Source of the DNA: Acidiphilium iwatense
GTDB lineage: Bacteria > Pseudomonadota > Alphaproteobacteria > Acetobacterales > Acetobacteraceae
Assembly (NCBI RefSeq): GCF_021556475.1
Contig: NZ_JAKGBZ010000001.1
Span: 1 to 64,000, forward strand
Length of the DNA stretch: 64,000 nucleotides
Direction: 5' to 3'
Shown one piece after another: positions 8,391-16,186 of the stretch. Position 1 is the stretch's first letter. Every line of letters begins with the position of its first letter. Under the pieces are notes generated by a model. The model ran no database searches. It was not told where the DNA came from and worked only from the letters and a program-made list of their open reading frames with translations. The position numbers and the translations under genes were made by a program.

Positions 8391-9311
8391 ATGAGCGAAC
8401 ATGTAATGGTCTGCGAGGTCGGCCCGCGCGACGGGTTGCAGATGGCGAAATCGGTCATGCCCACCGAGGCGAAATGCGCCTGGATCGGCGCATTGGCGGC
8501 GTCGGGTCTGCGGGAGATCGAGGTGGGCAGTTTCGTGCCGGCGAAACTGATCCCGCAAATGGCGGATACCGATGCTGTGGTGCGGTTTTCGCGCGGAATT
8601 CCAGGGCTGACCGTGGTGGCGCTGGCGCCCAATCTGCGCGGCGCGGAAGCAGCCCTTGCGGCGGGGGCGCACCGGATCAGCATTCCGGTATCGGTCAGCG
8701 AGGGGCATTCCCGCGCCAATCTCAACCGCTCGCCGGACGAGCAGGTCGCGGTGGTGGCGAAGATCGTCGCCTGGATGCGCGAGGCGGGCGACAAGGCGGA
8801 AATCGAGGTCGCCTGCTCCACTGCCTTCGGCTGCTCGATCGACGGCGCGGTGCCGGAGCATGCGGTGGTGCGGATCGCATCGGCGCTGGCCGAGGCCGGG
8901 GTGAGCCAGATCGCGCTGGCCGATACGGTCGGCTACGCCAATCCCGCACAGATCAAGTCGGTGGTGCGCGCGGTGCGCGCCGAGATCGGGCCGGTGCTGC
9001 GCGGGCTGCATCTGCACGATACGATGGGACTCGGCATCGCCAATGCGCTGGCAGGGCTGGAAGCAGGCATCCGCGATTTCGATTCCGCGCTGGCCGGGCT
9101 CGGCGGCTGCCCGTTCGCGCCGGGGGCCTCGGGCAATATCGTCACCGAGGATCTGGTGTTCATGCTGGAGAGCATGGGGTTTGAAACCGGCATCGATCTC
9201 GCGAAACTGATCGCGGCGCGCGGCCTGCTGCATGCCGGATTGCCGGCCGAGCCGATGCACGGCCAGCTCGCGAAAGCGGGGATTCCCCGAACATTTCAGA
9301 AAGCCGCATGA
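8391..9311 (+). CDS. HMG-CoA lyase-like enzyme
   Basis: A 306-residue TIM-barrel lyase of the HMG-CoA lyase / DRE-TIM family. It shows VGPRDGLQ at the start of the barrel, ADTVGYANP, the metal-binding HLHDTMGLG and the catalytic-loop signature GGCPFAPGASGN. HMG-CoA lyase splits 3-hydroxy-3-methylglutaryl-CoA into acetyl-CoA and acetoacetate; close relatives cleave citramalyl-CoA. The stop overlaps the next start (ATGA), so it is coupled to a family III CoA-transferase, which suggests that the lyase substrate is made from a free acid by CoA transfer. There is no strong ribosome binding site before 8391. Confidence 0.85.
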   Translation: MSEHVMVCEVGPRDGLQMAKSVMPTEAKCAWIGALAASGLREIEVGSFVPAKLIPQMADTDAVVRFSRGIPGLTVVALAPNLRGAEAALAAGAHRISIPVSVSEGHSRANLNRSPDEQVAVVAKIVAWMREAGDKAEIEVACSTAFGCSIDGAVPEHAVVRIASALAEAGVSQIALADTVGYANPAQIKSVVRAVRAEIGPVLRGLHLHDTMGLGIANALAGLEAGIRDFDSALAGLGGCPFAPGASGNIVTEDLVFMLESMGFETGIDLAKLIAARGLLHAGLPAEPMHGQLAKAGIPRTFQKAA

Positions 9312-10495
9312 GCGCCGCGGCGCTGGCGGGGCTCCGCGTCGTCGAATTCGCGCATATGGTGATGGGGCCAACCGCCGGGTTGATCCTGGCCGATCTCGGC
9401 GCCGACGTGGTGAAGATCGAACCGACGCCCGACGGCGACAACACGCGACGGCTGACCGGCTCGGGCATCGGCTTTTTCACCATGGCGAGCCGCAACAAGC
9501 GCAGCGTCATGCTCGATCTGAAATCGCCCGAGGGGCTCACGGTGGCGCGCCGACTGATCGGGCGCGCGGATGTGCTGACCGAGAATTTCCGCCCCGGCGC
9601 GCTGGACAAGCTCGGGCTCGGCTATGCGGAATGCGGTGCGGCGAATCCCCGCCTGATCTATTGCTCGCTGAAGGGTTTCCTGCCCGGCCCGTATGAGCAC
9701 CGCACCGCGCTCGACGAGGTGGTGCAGATGATGGGCGGCCTCGCCTACATGACCGGCCCGGTCGGCCAGCCCTTGCGCGCCGGGGCTTCGGTGATCGACA
9801 TCATGGGCGGCACCTATGGCGCGCTCGCGGTGCTGGCGGCGCTCGCCGAGCGGGAGCGCACCGGGCTCGGCCAGCACGTGCAGTCCGGCCTGTTCGAGAG
9901 TGTCGCGATGCTGATGGCGCAGCACATGGCACAGGCGGCGATTACCGGCACCGAGCCCAAGCCGATGAGTGCGCGCGATGTCGCCTGGCCGGTCTACGAT
10001 ATTTTCGATACCGCGGATGGACGGAAGATTTTCATCGGCGTGGTGACCGATACGCAATGGCGCGTGCTGTGCGCGGAATTCGGACTCGCCGGACTCGCGA
10101 ACGACCCCGTTTTGTCCACCCAGGCGGAGCGCCGCGCGGCACGGCCGCGCACCCTGCCGGTGATCGCGAGCGCGTTCGCGCGCCTGACCGAAACCGAGCT
10201 GATCGCGCGCTGCGAACGGCTCGGCCTGCCGTTCGCGCCGATCGCGCGACCCGCCGATCTGTTCGAGGACCGGCATTTGCGGGATTCGGGAGGATTGGTT
10301 TCGGTGTCGCTGCCGGATGGGCGGCGCGTCGATCTGCCCGGATTGCCGATCAGCATGGGCGGCGAACGATTGCCGCTCCGGCGCGACGTGCCGGCGGCGG
10401 GGGCGGATAGCCGAAACGTGCTGGCGGAGCTTGGTTATGGCGAGGCTGAGATCGACGCGCTGATCGGCCTTGGTGCGGTGGGCGCAAACGGATAA
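9308..10495 (+). CDS. CaiB/BaiF family III CoA-transferase
   Basis: A 395-residue family III CoA-transferase: GLRVVEFAHMVMGP at the N-terminus, LGADVVKIEP, NKRSVMLDLKSPEG, the acidic catalytic-type segment around ALDEVVQMMGG, and a GQHVQSGLFES motif. These enzymes move CoA from succinyl-CoA or a similar donor to a carboxylic acid. Coupled by ATGA to the HMG-CoA-lyase-like gene, it most simply supplies that lyase with its CoA ester (compare succinyl-CoA:3-hydroxymethylglutarate or itaconate transferases). The exact acid is an inference. Confidence 0.87.
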   Translation: MSAAALAGLRVVEFAHMVMGPTAGLILADLGADVVKIEPTPDGDNTRRLTGSGIGFFTMASRNKRSVMLDLKSPEGLTVARRLIGRADVLTENFRPGALDKLGLGYAECGAANPRLIYCSLKGFLPGPYEHRTALDEVVQMMGGLAYMTGPVGQPLRAGASVIDIMGGTYGALAVLAALAERERTGLGQHVQSGLFESVAMLMAQHMAQAAITGTEPKPMSARDVAWPVYDIFDTADGRKIFIGVVTDTQWRVLCAEFGLAGLANDPVLSTQAERRAARPRTLPVIASAFARLTETELIARCERLGLPFAPIARPADLFEDRHLRDSGGLVSVSLPDGRRVDLPGLPISMGGERLPLRRDVPAAGADSRNVLAELGYGEAEIDALIGLGAVGANG

Positions 10496-10506
10496 GGAGC
10501 AAAAAT

Positions 10507-11373
10507 ATGGCGAAAATTGCATTCATCGGTCTCGGCGTGATGGGTTTTCCGATGGCCGGGCATCTTGCGTCGGGTGGGCACAATGTCACGGTCTATAACC
10601 GTTCTCCGGCGAAAGCCGAGGCCTGGGTCAAGAAACATGGCGGACGCAGCGCACCGACGCCGGAAGCGGCGGCGCGCGACTGTGCGTTCGTGTTCGCCTG
10701 TGTCGGCAATGACGATGATCTGCGCACGGTGACGATTGGCGACGGCGGCGCCTTCGCCGGGATGCAGCCGGGCTCGGTATTCGTCGACCACACCACCGCC
10801 TCGGCCACCGTCGCGCGCGAGCTGGACGCGGCGGCGCGGGAGCGGAAACTCGGATTTCTCGATGCGCCGGTCTCGGGCGGTCAGGCAGGTGCGGAATCTG
10901 GCAAGCTGACCGTGATGGTCGGCGGCGATGCGGGCGATTTCGAGCGCGCCAGGCCGGCGATCGGCTGTTTCGGTGCGGCGATCAGCCATATCGGCCCGTC
11001 GGGCAGCGGCCAGTTGACCAAGATGGTCAACCAGATCTGTGTCGCCGGCGTGGTGCAGGGGCTCGCCGAGGGGCTGCATTTCGCCGAGGCGGCGGGACTC
11101 GATGTCGCGGCGGTGGTCGGCGCGATTTCCAAGGGGGCCGCGCAAAGCTGGCAGATGGAGAATCGCTGGAAGGCGATGGTCGCGAAGGACTTCGATTTCG
11201 GCTTCGCGGTCGACTGGATGCGCAAGGATCTGGGCATCTGCCTCGCCCAGGCGCACGAAACCGGGGCGCGGCTGCCGGTGACCGCGCTGATCGATCAGTT
11301 CTACGCCGATGTGCAGGCGATGGGCGGCAGCCGGTGGGACACGTCGTCGCTGATCGCGCGGTTCGGGAAATGA
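10507..11373 (+). CDS. Beta-hydroxyacid dehydrogenase (HIBADH family)
   Basis: A 288-residue NAD(P)-dependent dehydrogenase. FIGLGVMGFPMA is the nucleotide-binding loop, DAPVSGGQAGAESGKL the substrate-binding signature, and KMVNQ near residue 175 carries the catalytic lysine. The family oxidises 3-hydroxyisobutyrate, tartronate semialdehyde and similar beta-hydroxyacids. An AAGGAG ribosome site lies 6 bases before the ATG, 11 bases after the CoA-transferase, so the three genes form one operon. The pathway is probably breakdown of a branched C5/C6 acid, but the order of steps is not determined by sequence. Confidence 0.87.
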   Translation: MAKIAFIGLGVMGFPMAGHLASGGHNVTVYNRSPAKAEAWVKKHGGRSAPTPEAAARDCAFVFACVGNDDDLRTVTIGDGGAFAGMQPGSVFVDHTTASATVARELDAAARERKLGFLDAPVSGGQAGAESGKLTVMVGGDAGDFERARPAIGCFGAAISHIGPSGSGQLTKMVNQICVAGVVQGLAEGLHFAEAAGLDVAAVVGAISKGAAQSWQMENRWKAMVAKDFDFGFAVDWMRKDLGICLAQAHETGARLPVTALIDQFYADVQAMGGSRWDTSSLIARFGK

Positions 11374-11376
11374 TCG

Positions 11377-11571
11377 TTAGAACAACTGGCTGTTGATCCG
11401 CAGCACCTTGCGGCAGAGCGGCGTGTTGGCCAGCGCGCCGCCGTTGTTTTCGCACCTCACCACTTCGCGCATCAGGGTGTGTGGGTGCTTGTGATAATAG
11501 GTGGCGGTGCTGTCGGCACAGCCGGCGAGCAGCGCGGTGGCGAGGATCAGCAGGATCGCGAGCGGTTTCAT
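11377..11571 (-). CDS. EexN-like small lipoprotein
   Basis: A 64-residue lipoprotein. The start at 11571 gives a short signal peptide ending in the lipobox LLAGC (Cys about residue 18). The mature part has YYHKHPHTLMREVVRC, NNGGALANTP and a second Cys, a pattern that matches the EexN family, named for entry-exclusion lipoproteins of conjugative plasmids but common in chromosomes. The two Cys after the lipid anchor could form a disulfide. It sits alone, convergent with the dehydrogenase three bases away. No conjugation genes are near, so an entry-exclusion role is not supported here. Confidence 0.7.
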   Translation of the reverse strand: MKPLAILLILATALLAGCADSTATYYHKHPHTLMREVVRCENNGGALANTPLCRKVLRINSQLF

Positions 11572-11709
11572 CGGTGCCTCAAAATTACGGCGTGCAGGTC
11601 GGATTGCCAAGACGATGGCCGTTTACATTTCGTTGCCGAACCGCCCGATACGCGCCATGATCCGCCGCGATAACGTGTTCGTGTTCAACACCGGATGGGA
11701 GACGAATTC

Positions 11710-11949
11710 ATGACATTGAGCAAGACCAGAGCCGCGATCATGGCCGGCGTTCTGCTGGCGAGCGGTGCCGCGAGCGGGGTTGCCCTGGCCTATCAGGGTC
11801 ATATGTTCCAGGCGCGCAACGCACTCTACGCCGCGCGCAGCCAGTTGCTCGCGGCAAGGCACAACAAGGGCGGCCATCGGGTCGCGGCGCTGCGGGCGGT
11901 CGATGCGGCGATCGCCCAGGTGAATATCGGCATCCGCGTCGGGCGATAA
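11710..11949 (+). CDS. Small exported helical protein, unknown function
   Basis: A 79-residue protein. GGGAG upstream favours the ATG at 11710 over the one at 11695. An N-terminal hydrophobic stretch with SGAASGVALA looks like a signal peptide, and the mature part is an Ala/Arg-rich amphipathic helix (ARNALYAARSQLLAAR) with a short repeat later (ALRAVDAAIAQ). I do not recognise a named domain. It could be a small periplasmic helical protein. It stands alone between the EexN-like gene and the IalB-like gene. Confidence 0.6.
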   Translation: MTLSKTRAAIMAGVLLASGAASGVALAYQGHMFQARNALYAARSQLLAARHNKGGHRVAALRAVDAAIAQVNIGIRVGR

Positions 11950-11997
11950 ACGCGGGACAGCTTGTCGCGGCGGGGCGGGGCGCGTATTTCTCCGGTC

Positions 11998-12543
11998 ATG
12001 AAACACGCACCCGCCCTCCTGCTTCTCGCCGCCGTCGCCCTGCCAGGCTTGGCCGTCGCGGCGCAAACCCCGGCCGCCGATGCGCCGAAACCGCTCGGCG
12101 TGTTCAAATCCTGGACCGCCGCGACCTACGGCACCGGCGCGGACAAGGCCTGCTATGCCTTCGCCACGACGAAACTGCCGAAAGGCAGCAAGGCCACGCC
12201 GGCGATGCTGACCGTGACCGAGCGCGCCGCGTTCCGCGACGAGATTTCGCTGAGCCAGGGCATCACCTATTCCAAGGGCGCCAAGGTGACGCTGGCGGTG
12301 GGCCCGACCACGCTGAAATTCTTCACCAAGGACAATATGGCCTATGCGATGAAGGGTGCGGCGACCACCAAGGCGTTCCTTGCCGGCAGTTCCGTCACCG
12401 CGACCGCGACGGCGCCCAACGCCAAGCCGGTGACCGATACGTTCGGGCTCGACGGGTTCGCCGATGCCTATAAGGCGATCCAGAAAGCCTGCCCGGCCGC
12501 TTCAGGAGCAAAAACGCCCGGCAGCACCAAGACGAAAAGCTGA
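11998..12543 (+). CDS. IalB-family exported protein
   Basis: A 181-residue exported protein with a signal peptide ([22 protein letters not shown], cleaved around residue 22). The mature domain resembles the invasion-associated locus B family: a Trp near the start (KSWTAA), a Cys in KACYAF, and the C-terminal helix [14 protein letters not shown] with a second Cys that could pair with the first. In Bartonella IalB is linked to erythrocyte invasion, but the family is widespread in free-living alphaproteobacteria, where its role is unclear. The C-terminus is Lys/Thr/Ser-rich. rlmN begins only a few bases later. Confidence 0.75.
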   Translation: MKHAPALLLLAAVALPGLAVAAQTPAADAPKPLGVFKSWTAATYGTGADKACYAFATTKLPKGSKATPAMLTVTERAAFRDEISLSQGITYSKGAKVTLAVGPTTLKFFTKDNMAYAMKGAATTKAFLAGSSVTATATAPNAKPVTDTFGLDGFADAYKAIQKACPAASGAKTPGSTKTKS

Positions 12544-12547
12544 AGAA

Positions 12548-13702
12548 TTGTCCGCGACCCTCGACCTCGACGAAGCCGAACGCACGCGAATTCTCGCCAA
12601 GGCGGCAATTTTTGCGCCGCCTTCGGCGACCTTGGACGATGGGCGGCGCGATCTGGTCGGGCTGTCGCGCGCGGAACTGGCCGAGGCGGTGGCGAGCGTG
12701 GGCGAGGCGCCGTTCCGCGCCAAGCAGCTCTGGCACTGGATCTATCACCAGGGGGTGACCGATTTCGCGCTGATGGCGAATATCGCCAAGCCCTTGCGCG
12801 AGAAACTGGCCGCGCATTTCGCGATTTCCCGGCCGGATATCGCCGCCGACCGGCTCAGCGCGGACGAGACCCGCAAAATGCTGCTCCGCTTCCGCGACCA
12901 TGAGGCGGTGGAGACGGTGTATATCCCGGATGTGACCGAGGATCGCGGCGCGGTGTGCATTTCCTCGCAGGTGGGCTGCACCCTGTCGTGCCGGTTCTGC
13001 CATACCGGCACCCAGCGGCTGACCCGCAATCTCTCGCCGGGCGAAATCGTCGGCCAGTTCATGACGATGCGCGACGCCTATGGCGAATGGCCGAGCCCGA
13101 AGGGCGAGACCCCGCGCCTGCTCTCGACCATCGTTCTGATGGGCATGGGCGAGCCGCTGTATAATTACGAGAATGTCGCGGCGGCGATGAAGATCGTGAT
13201 GGATGGCGAGGGGATCGGCCTGTCGCGCCGGCGGATCACGCTGTCGACCTCCGGCGTGGTGCCGATGATGGACCGGGCCGGCACGGAACTCGGGGTCAAC
13301 CTCGCGGTGTCGCTCCATGCGGTGCGCGACGACGTGCGCGACGTGATCGTGCCGCTCAACCGCAAATACAATATCGCCGAACTGATCGCCGCCTGCCGGC
13401 GCTATCCCGCCGCCTCGAACGCGCGGCGGATCACCTTCGAATATGTCATGCTCAAGGGGATCAACGACAGCGAAGCCGACGCGCGCGAACTGGTGCGGCT
13501 GATCGCGGGGATTCCGGCCAAAGTGAACCTGATTCCGTTCAACCCCTGGCCGGGCTCGACCTATGAAACATCGAGCGGCAACGCGATCCGCCGCTTCGCC
13601 GATATCGTGATGAATGCCGGCTATTCGTCTCCAGTGCGCACCCCGCGCGGACGCGACATCCTGGCGGCCTGCGGGCAGTTGAAGTCGGTCGAAGCCGCCT
13701 GA
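12548..13702 (+). CDS. rlmN: Dual-specificity RNA methyltransferase RlmN
   Basis: A 384-residue radical SAM enzyme that methylates C2 of adenosine 2503 in 23S rRNA and A37 of some tRNAs. The cluster motif CRFCHTGTQ with the preceding CTLSC, the MGMGEPL glycine motif, the STSGVVPMM segment and the catalytic Cys near the C-terminus (ILAACGQL) are present. Start is uncertain: a TTG at 12548 clears the IalB-like gene, whereas the ATG at 12464 would overlap it by 80 bases and add an Arg/Lys-rich extension. I chose the TTG because the result matches normal RlmN length. Confidence 0.93.
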   Translation: MSATLDLDEAERTRILAKAAIFAPPSATLDDGRRDLVGLSRAELAEAVASVGEAPFRAKQLWHWIYHQGVTDFALMANIAKPLREKLAAHFAISRPDIAADRLSADETRKMLLRFRDHEAVETVYIPDVTEDRGAVCISSQVGCTLSCRFCHTGTQRLTRNLSPGEIVGQFMTMRDAYGEWPSPKGETPRLLSTIVLMGMGEPLYNYENVAAAMKIVMDGEGIGLSRRRITLSTSGVVPMMDRAGTELGVNLAVSLHAVRDDVRDVIVPLNRKYNIAELIAACRRYPAASNARRITFEYVMLKGINDSEADARELVRLIAGIPAKVNLIPFNPWPGSTYETSSGNAIRRFADIVMNAGYSSPVRTPRGRDILAACGQLKSVEAA

Positions 13703-13705
13703 GCG

Positions 13706-14113
13706 TCAGACCAGCGCGGGCGTGATGTCGGTTCGGGCGAAATCATCGCCGAGAAACAGCAGCTTCGCATCGTTCGATCGCGCGCAGGCATAGGCGAAGC
13801 AATCGCCCATGTTGAGTGCGGCTTGGTGCCGGCCCTTGCCGAAGCGCGCATAAGCTTCGGTGGCGAGGGCAAATTCGCGTTCCGCAATGGGGACGAAGCC
13901 AAAACCCAGATTCTCAAGAAAAAGATCGACGCGGGCGCGGGTGATGTCGATCGGCAGGGCGTGGCTGCGGCAAAGCGCGGCGACGGTTTCCCACGCCGAC
14001 AAGGCTGAACAGAGCCGTGATGACGCGGCATCGAGACAATCGGCCAAAGCGATTGCCGCAGGCTCCTTCGCGAGAATCGCGACCAGCGCGGAAGCGTCGG
14101 TGAAAACTCTCAC
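13706..14113 (-). CDS. vapC: VapC-type PIN-domain toxin
   Basis: A 135-residue PIN-domain ribonuclease. The acidic active-site residues are visible: FTDASALVAIL (first Asp), the Glu in SAWETVAAL, and NMGDCFAYA followed by FLGDDF near the end. VapC toxins cleave tRNA or rRNA and are held inactive by the partner antitoxin. GTG at 14113 overlaps the antitoxin stop by GTGA, the usual arrangement. It lies in antisense orientation three bases after rlmN. The longer open frame upstream belongs to vapB in another frame. Confidence 0.88.
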   Translation of the reverse strand: MRVFTDASALVAILAKEPAAIALADCLDAASSRLCSALSAWETVAALCRSHALPIDITRARVDLFLENLGFGFVPIAEREFALATEAYARFGKGRHQAALNMGDCFAYACARSNDAKLLFLGDDFARTDITPALV

Positions 14114-14349
14114 GGTTCGCCGGAAAGGTCGTCGAAAAACGCCTTGTCGGCGACGAGCCCGGATTTCGGCGGCAAAGGATGTTCGGCCCAGAGCTGCCGG
14201 AGCCGCTCGCGCAGCGGGATGGCTTCGCGGTCGTGATCGAGAGCGGCGCGCACCGCCTGTTTCACCGCGTCCTGCTTGGTGCAATGGCGCTTTTGCGCGA
14301 GTTCGGCGACCAGCGCGGCGGTTTCGTCGTCCTTGATGAACAGGGGCAT
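14110..14349 (-). CDS. vapB: VapB-type antitoxin (Rv0623-like)
   Basis: A 79-residue antitoxin starting MPLFIKDDETAALVAELA, with a ribbon-helix-helix-like N-terminal part (TKQDAVKQAVRAAL) and an acidic, aromatic C-terminal toxin-binding tail. This is the pattern of the Rv0623/PSK-type VapB family. GGAGG sits 5 bases before ATG 14349, which decides the start over a further ATG at 14361. It should bind VapC and, as a complex, repress its own promoter at the inverted repeat 14366-14395. Confidence 0.87.
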   Translation of the reverse strand: MPLFIKDDETAALVAELAQKRHCTKQDAVKQAVRAALDHDREAIPLRERLRQLWAEHPLPPKSGLVADKAFFDDLSGEP

Positions 14350-14365
14350 CGCACCCTCCATGGGG

Positions 14366-14395
14366 GGATATCCAATTTCATATAGTTGGATATCC
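14366..14395. promoter_or_regulatory. VapBC operator overlapping its promoter
   Basis: A perfect 10-base inverted repeat, GGATATCCAA and TTGGATATCC, separated by 10 bases and ending 17 bases before the vapB start. On the minus strand a TTGCGC box, a 17-base spacer and TATATG give a plausible -35/-10 whose -10 falls inside the repeat. Antitoxin binding would therefore block transcription directly. Each half-site is itself a GGATATCC palindrome. Confidence 0.75.
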
Positions 14396-14498
14396 GGCCG
14401 GGCGCAAGCCGGTTGGCCGGGTTGGAAACCCATGCGGCGCCCGCCATTTCGTACAGGATAAAGTGTGGAGGCCGGCGGCATGACAAGGAAGATGATCG

Positions 14499-14975
14499 AT
14501 GCGGAATGATGCGCGGGCGGCCTGTCTCGCCGTGCTGCTCGCCGTCCCGGTGGCGCACCCGCAGACGCCCTATGGCGCGAGCGGCGCGGCGCGGCTGCCG
14601 CCGCCGCCGGTTCGACCGCCCAAGCCCAAGCCGCAGCCGCCGAAGCTGGAGCATTTGCGGAAAGTCCATGCCGAGGGGTTGCTTGGCCAGCCCGTGCTCG
14701 ACACCAAGGGAAAAGCGATCGGCACTATTGTCGATGTGCTGATCGATCAGCGGGGTGATCCGAACGCCGCGGTGATCGAGTTTGCCGGGTTCCTCGGCGT
14801 CGGCAACCGCAAGATCGCGGTCGCCTGGACCGCGCTGCATTTCAGTGTGGTCAAGCAGCGCATCGCGATCACCATCGACCTCGACGCCGCCAAACTGAAA
14901 TCCCTGCCGGAATACAAGCCGAGCGCGCCGTCGGTGCCCGTCGCCATCCAGCCCCGCGCCAAAGCGGCCCAGTGA
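14499..14975 (+). CDS. Exported PRC-barrel protein
   Basis: A 158-residue protein with a short hydrophobic N-terminal segment (CLAVLLAVPVAHP), a Pro/Lys-rich linker (PPPPVRPPKPKPQPPK) and a PRC-barrel domain (LLGQPVLDTKGKAIG to the VDVLIDQRGDP segment). PRC barrels bind proteins or RNA; the exported versions are poorly understood and often envelope-associated. GTGA overlap with the following MFS gene shows coupling. An AGGAAG sequence lies upstream of the start. No enzyme activity is suggested. Confidence 0.75.
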   Translation: MRNDARAACLAVLLAVPVAHPQTPYGASGAARLPPPPVRPPKPKPQPPKLEHLRKVHAEGLLGQPVLDTKGKAIGTIVDVLIDQRGDPNAAVIEFAGFLGVGNRKIAVAWTALHFSVVKQRIAITIDLDAAKLKSLPEYKPSAPSVPVAIQPRAKAAQ

Positions 14976-16186
14976 ACGGTGATCCGGTCTCGCCGCGCAG
15001 CCTGCGCGGCCTGGATTGGCTGAATTTCTTCGTCGCCGACGTGCAGACCGGCTTCGGCCCGTTCATCGCGATCTATCTGACCACCCAGCACTGGACCGAT
15101 CTCGCGATCGGCGGCGTGCTCTCGCTCGGCACCATCGTCGCGATGGCGAGCCAGTTGCCGGCCGGCGCACTGGTCGACTGGATGCCGAGCAAGCGGCTGG
15201 CGGCGGCGCTGGCGATCGGCGCGATCACCGGCAGCGCGCTGTTGTTCGTGCTGATGCCGTCGCATTTCGGCATCGGCCTCGCCGAAATCCTCCACGGTTT
15301 CGCAAGCTGCATGTTGAACCCTGCGATCGCGGCGGTGAGTATTTCGCTGGTCAGCGTCGCCGCCCTTGGCGAGCGGCTGGGCCGCAACGCGCGCTTCGCC
15401 TCGATCGGCAACGGCGTGGCGGCGGCGGTGATGGGCGGTTTCGGCTATTATTTCGCGCCGGGTTCGGTGTTCTGGCTCACGGCGGCGCTCGGGGTGCCGT
15501 CGCTGCTGGCCTTGTCGCGGATCGAATCCCGCCGGGTGGTGCGCGATGCGGCCGAGCGCCGGCGCCCGCATGGCGGCACCTGGGCCGAATTGCGGGCGCT
15601 GTTCCTGGACCGGCGATTGCTCGCCTTCATGGCCTGCATCGTGCTGTTCCAGATGGCGGATGCGGCGATGCTGCCGTTCGTCGGCAGCGAAATCGCCGGC
15701 AAGGCGGGTAGTGTCGCCAATCTGGTGATCGCCGCCTGCATCGTCTGGCCGCAAATGGTGGTTGCGGCGATCTCGCCCTGGGTCGGGCGTGCCGCGCAGC
15801 GCCACGGACGGCGGCGGCTTCTGCTGCTCGGCTTCGCCGCGGAACCGTTGCGCGGGTTGTTGTTCGGCCTGACCGGATCGCCGGTGCCGGTGGTGCTGAT
15901 CCAGGGGCTGGACGGCATCAGCGCCGCGGTGATCGGGGTGCTGCTGCCGCTGATCGCGGCCGACATCGCGCGGGAACGCGGCCATTTCAACCTGACCATG
16001 GGCGCGATCGGGCTTGCGGTCGGGCTGGGGGCGACGGTCAGCAGTGGCGCCGCCGGGGCGATCGCCAATGGGGTCGGGGTGCGCGCGGCGTTTTTCGCGC
16101 TGGCCGGCGCTGGGCTTCTGGCGACGGTGGCGGTGTGGTTCCTGATGCCCGAAACGGTGACGGATCAGGAGTCCACCACGACCTGA
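14972..16186 (+). CDS. MFS transporter
   Basis: A 404-residue major facilitator protein with about twelve hydrophobic segments and a central charged loop (RIESRRVVRDAAERRRPHG). It begins with GTG at 14972, overlapping the PRC-barrel gene. The start of the chain (LNFFVADVQTGFGPFIAIYL) and the basic loop RAAQRHGRRRLLLLG resemble a small group of alphaproteobacterial MFS proteins without known substrate. Its 3' end overlaps the convergent debranching-enzyme gene by 22 bases. Confidence 0.85.
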   Translation: MNGDPVSPRSLRGLDWLNFFVADVQTGFGPFIAIYLTTQHWTDLAIGGVLSLGTIVAMASQLPAGALVDWMPSKRLAAALAIGAITGSALLFVLMPSHFGIGLAEILHGFASCMLNPAIAAVSISLVSVAALGERLGRNARFASIGNGVAAAVMGGFGYYFAPGSVFWLTAALGVPSLLALSRIESRRVVRDAAERRRPHGGTWAELRALFLDRRLLAFMACIVLFQMADAAMLPFVGSEIAGKAGSVANLVIAACIVWPQMVVAAISPWVGRAAQRHGRRRLLLLGFAAEPLRGLLFGLTGSPVPVVLIQGLDGISAAVIGVLLPLIAADIARERGHFNLTMGAIGLAVGLGATVSSGAAGAIANGVGVRAAFFALAGAGLLATVAVWFLMPETVTDQESTTT

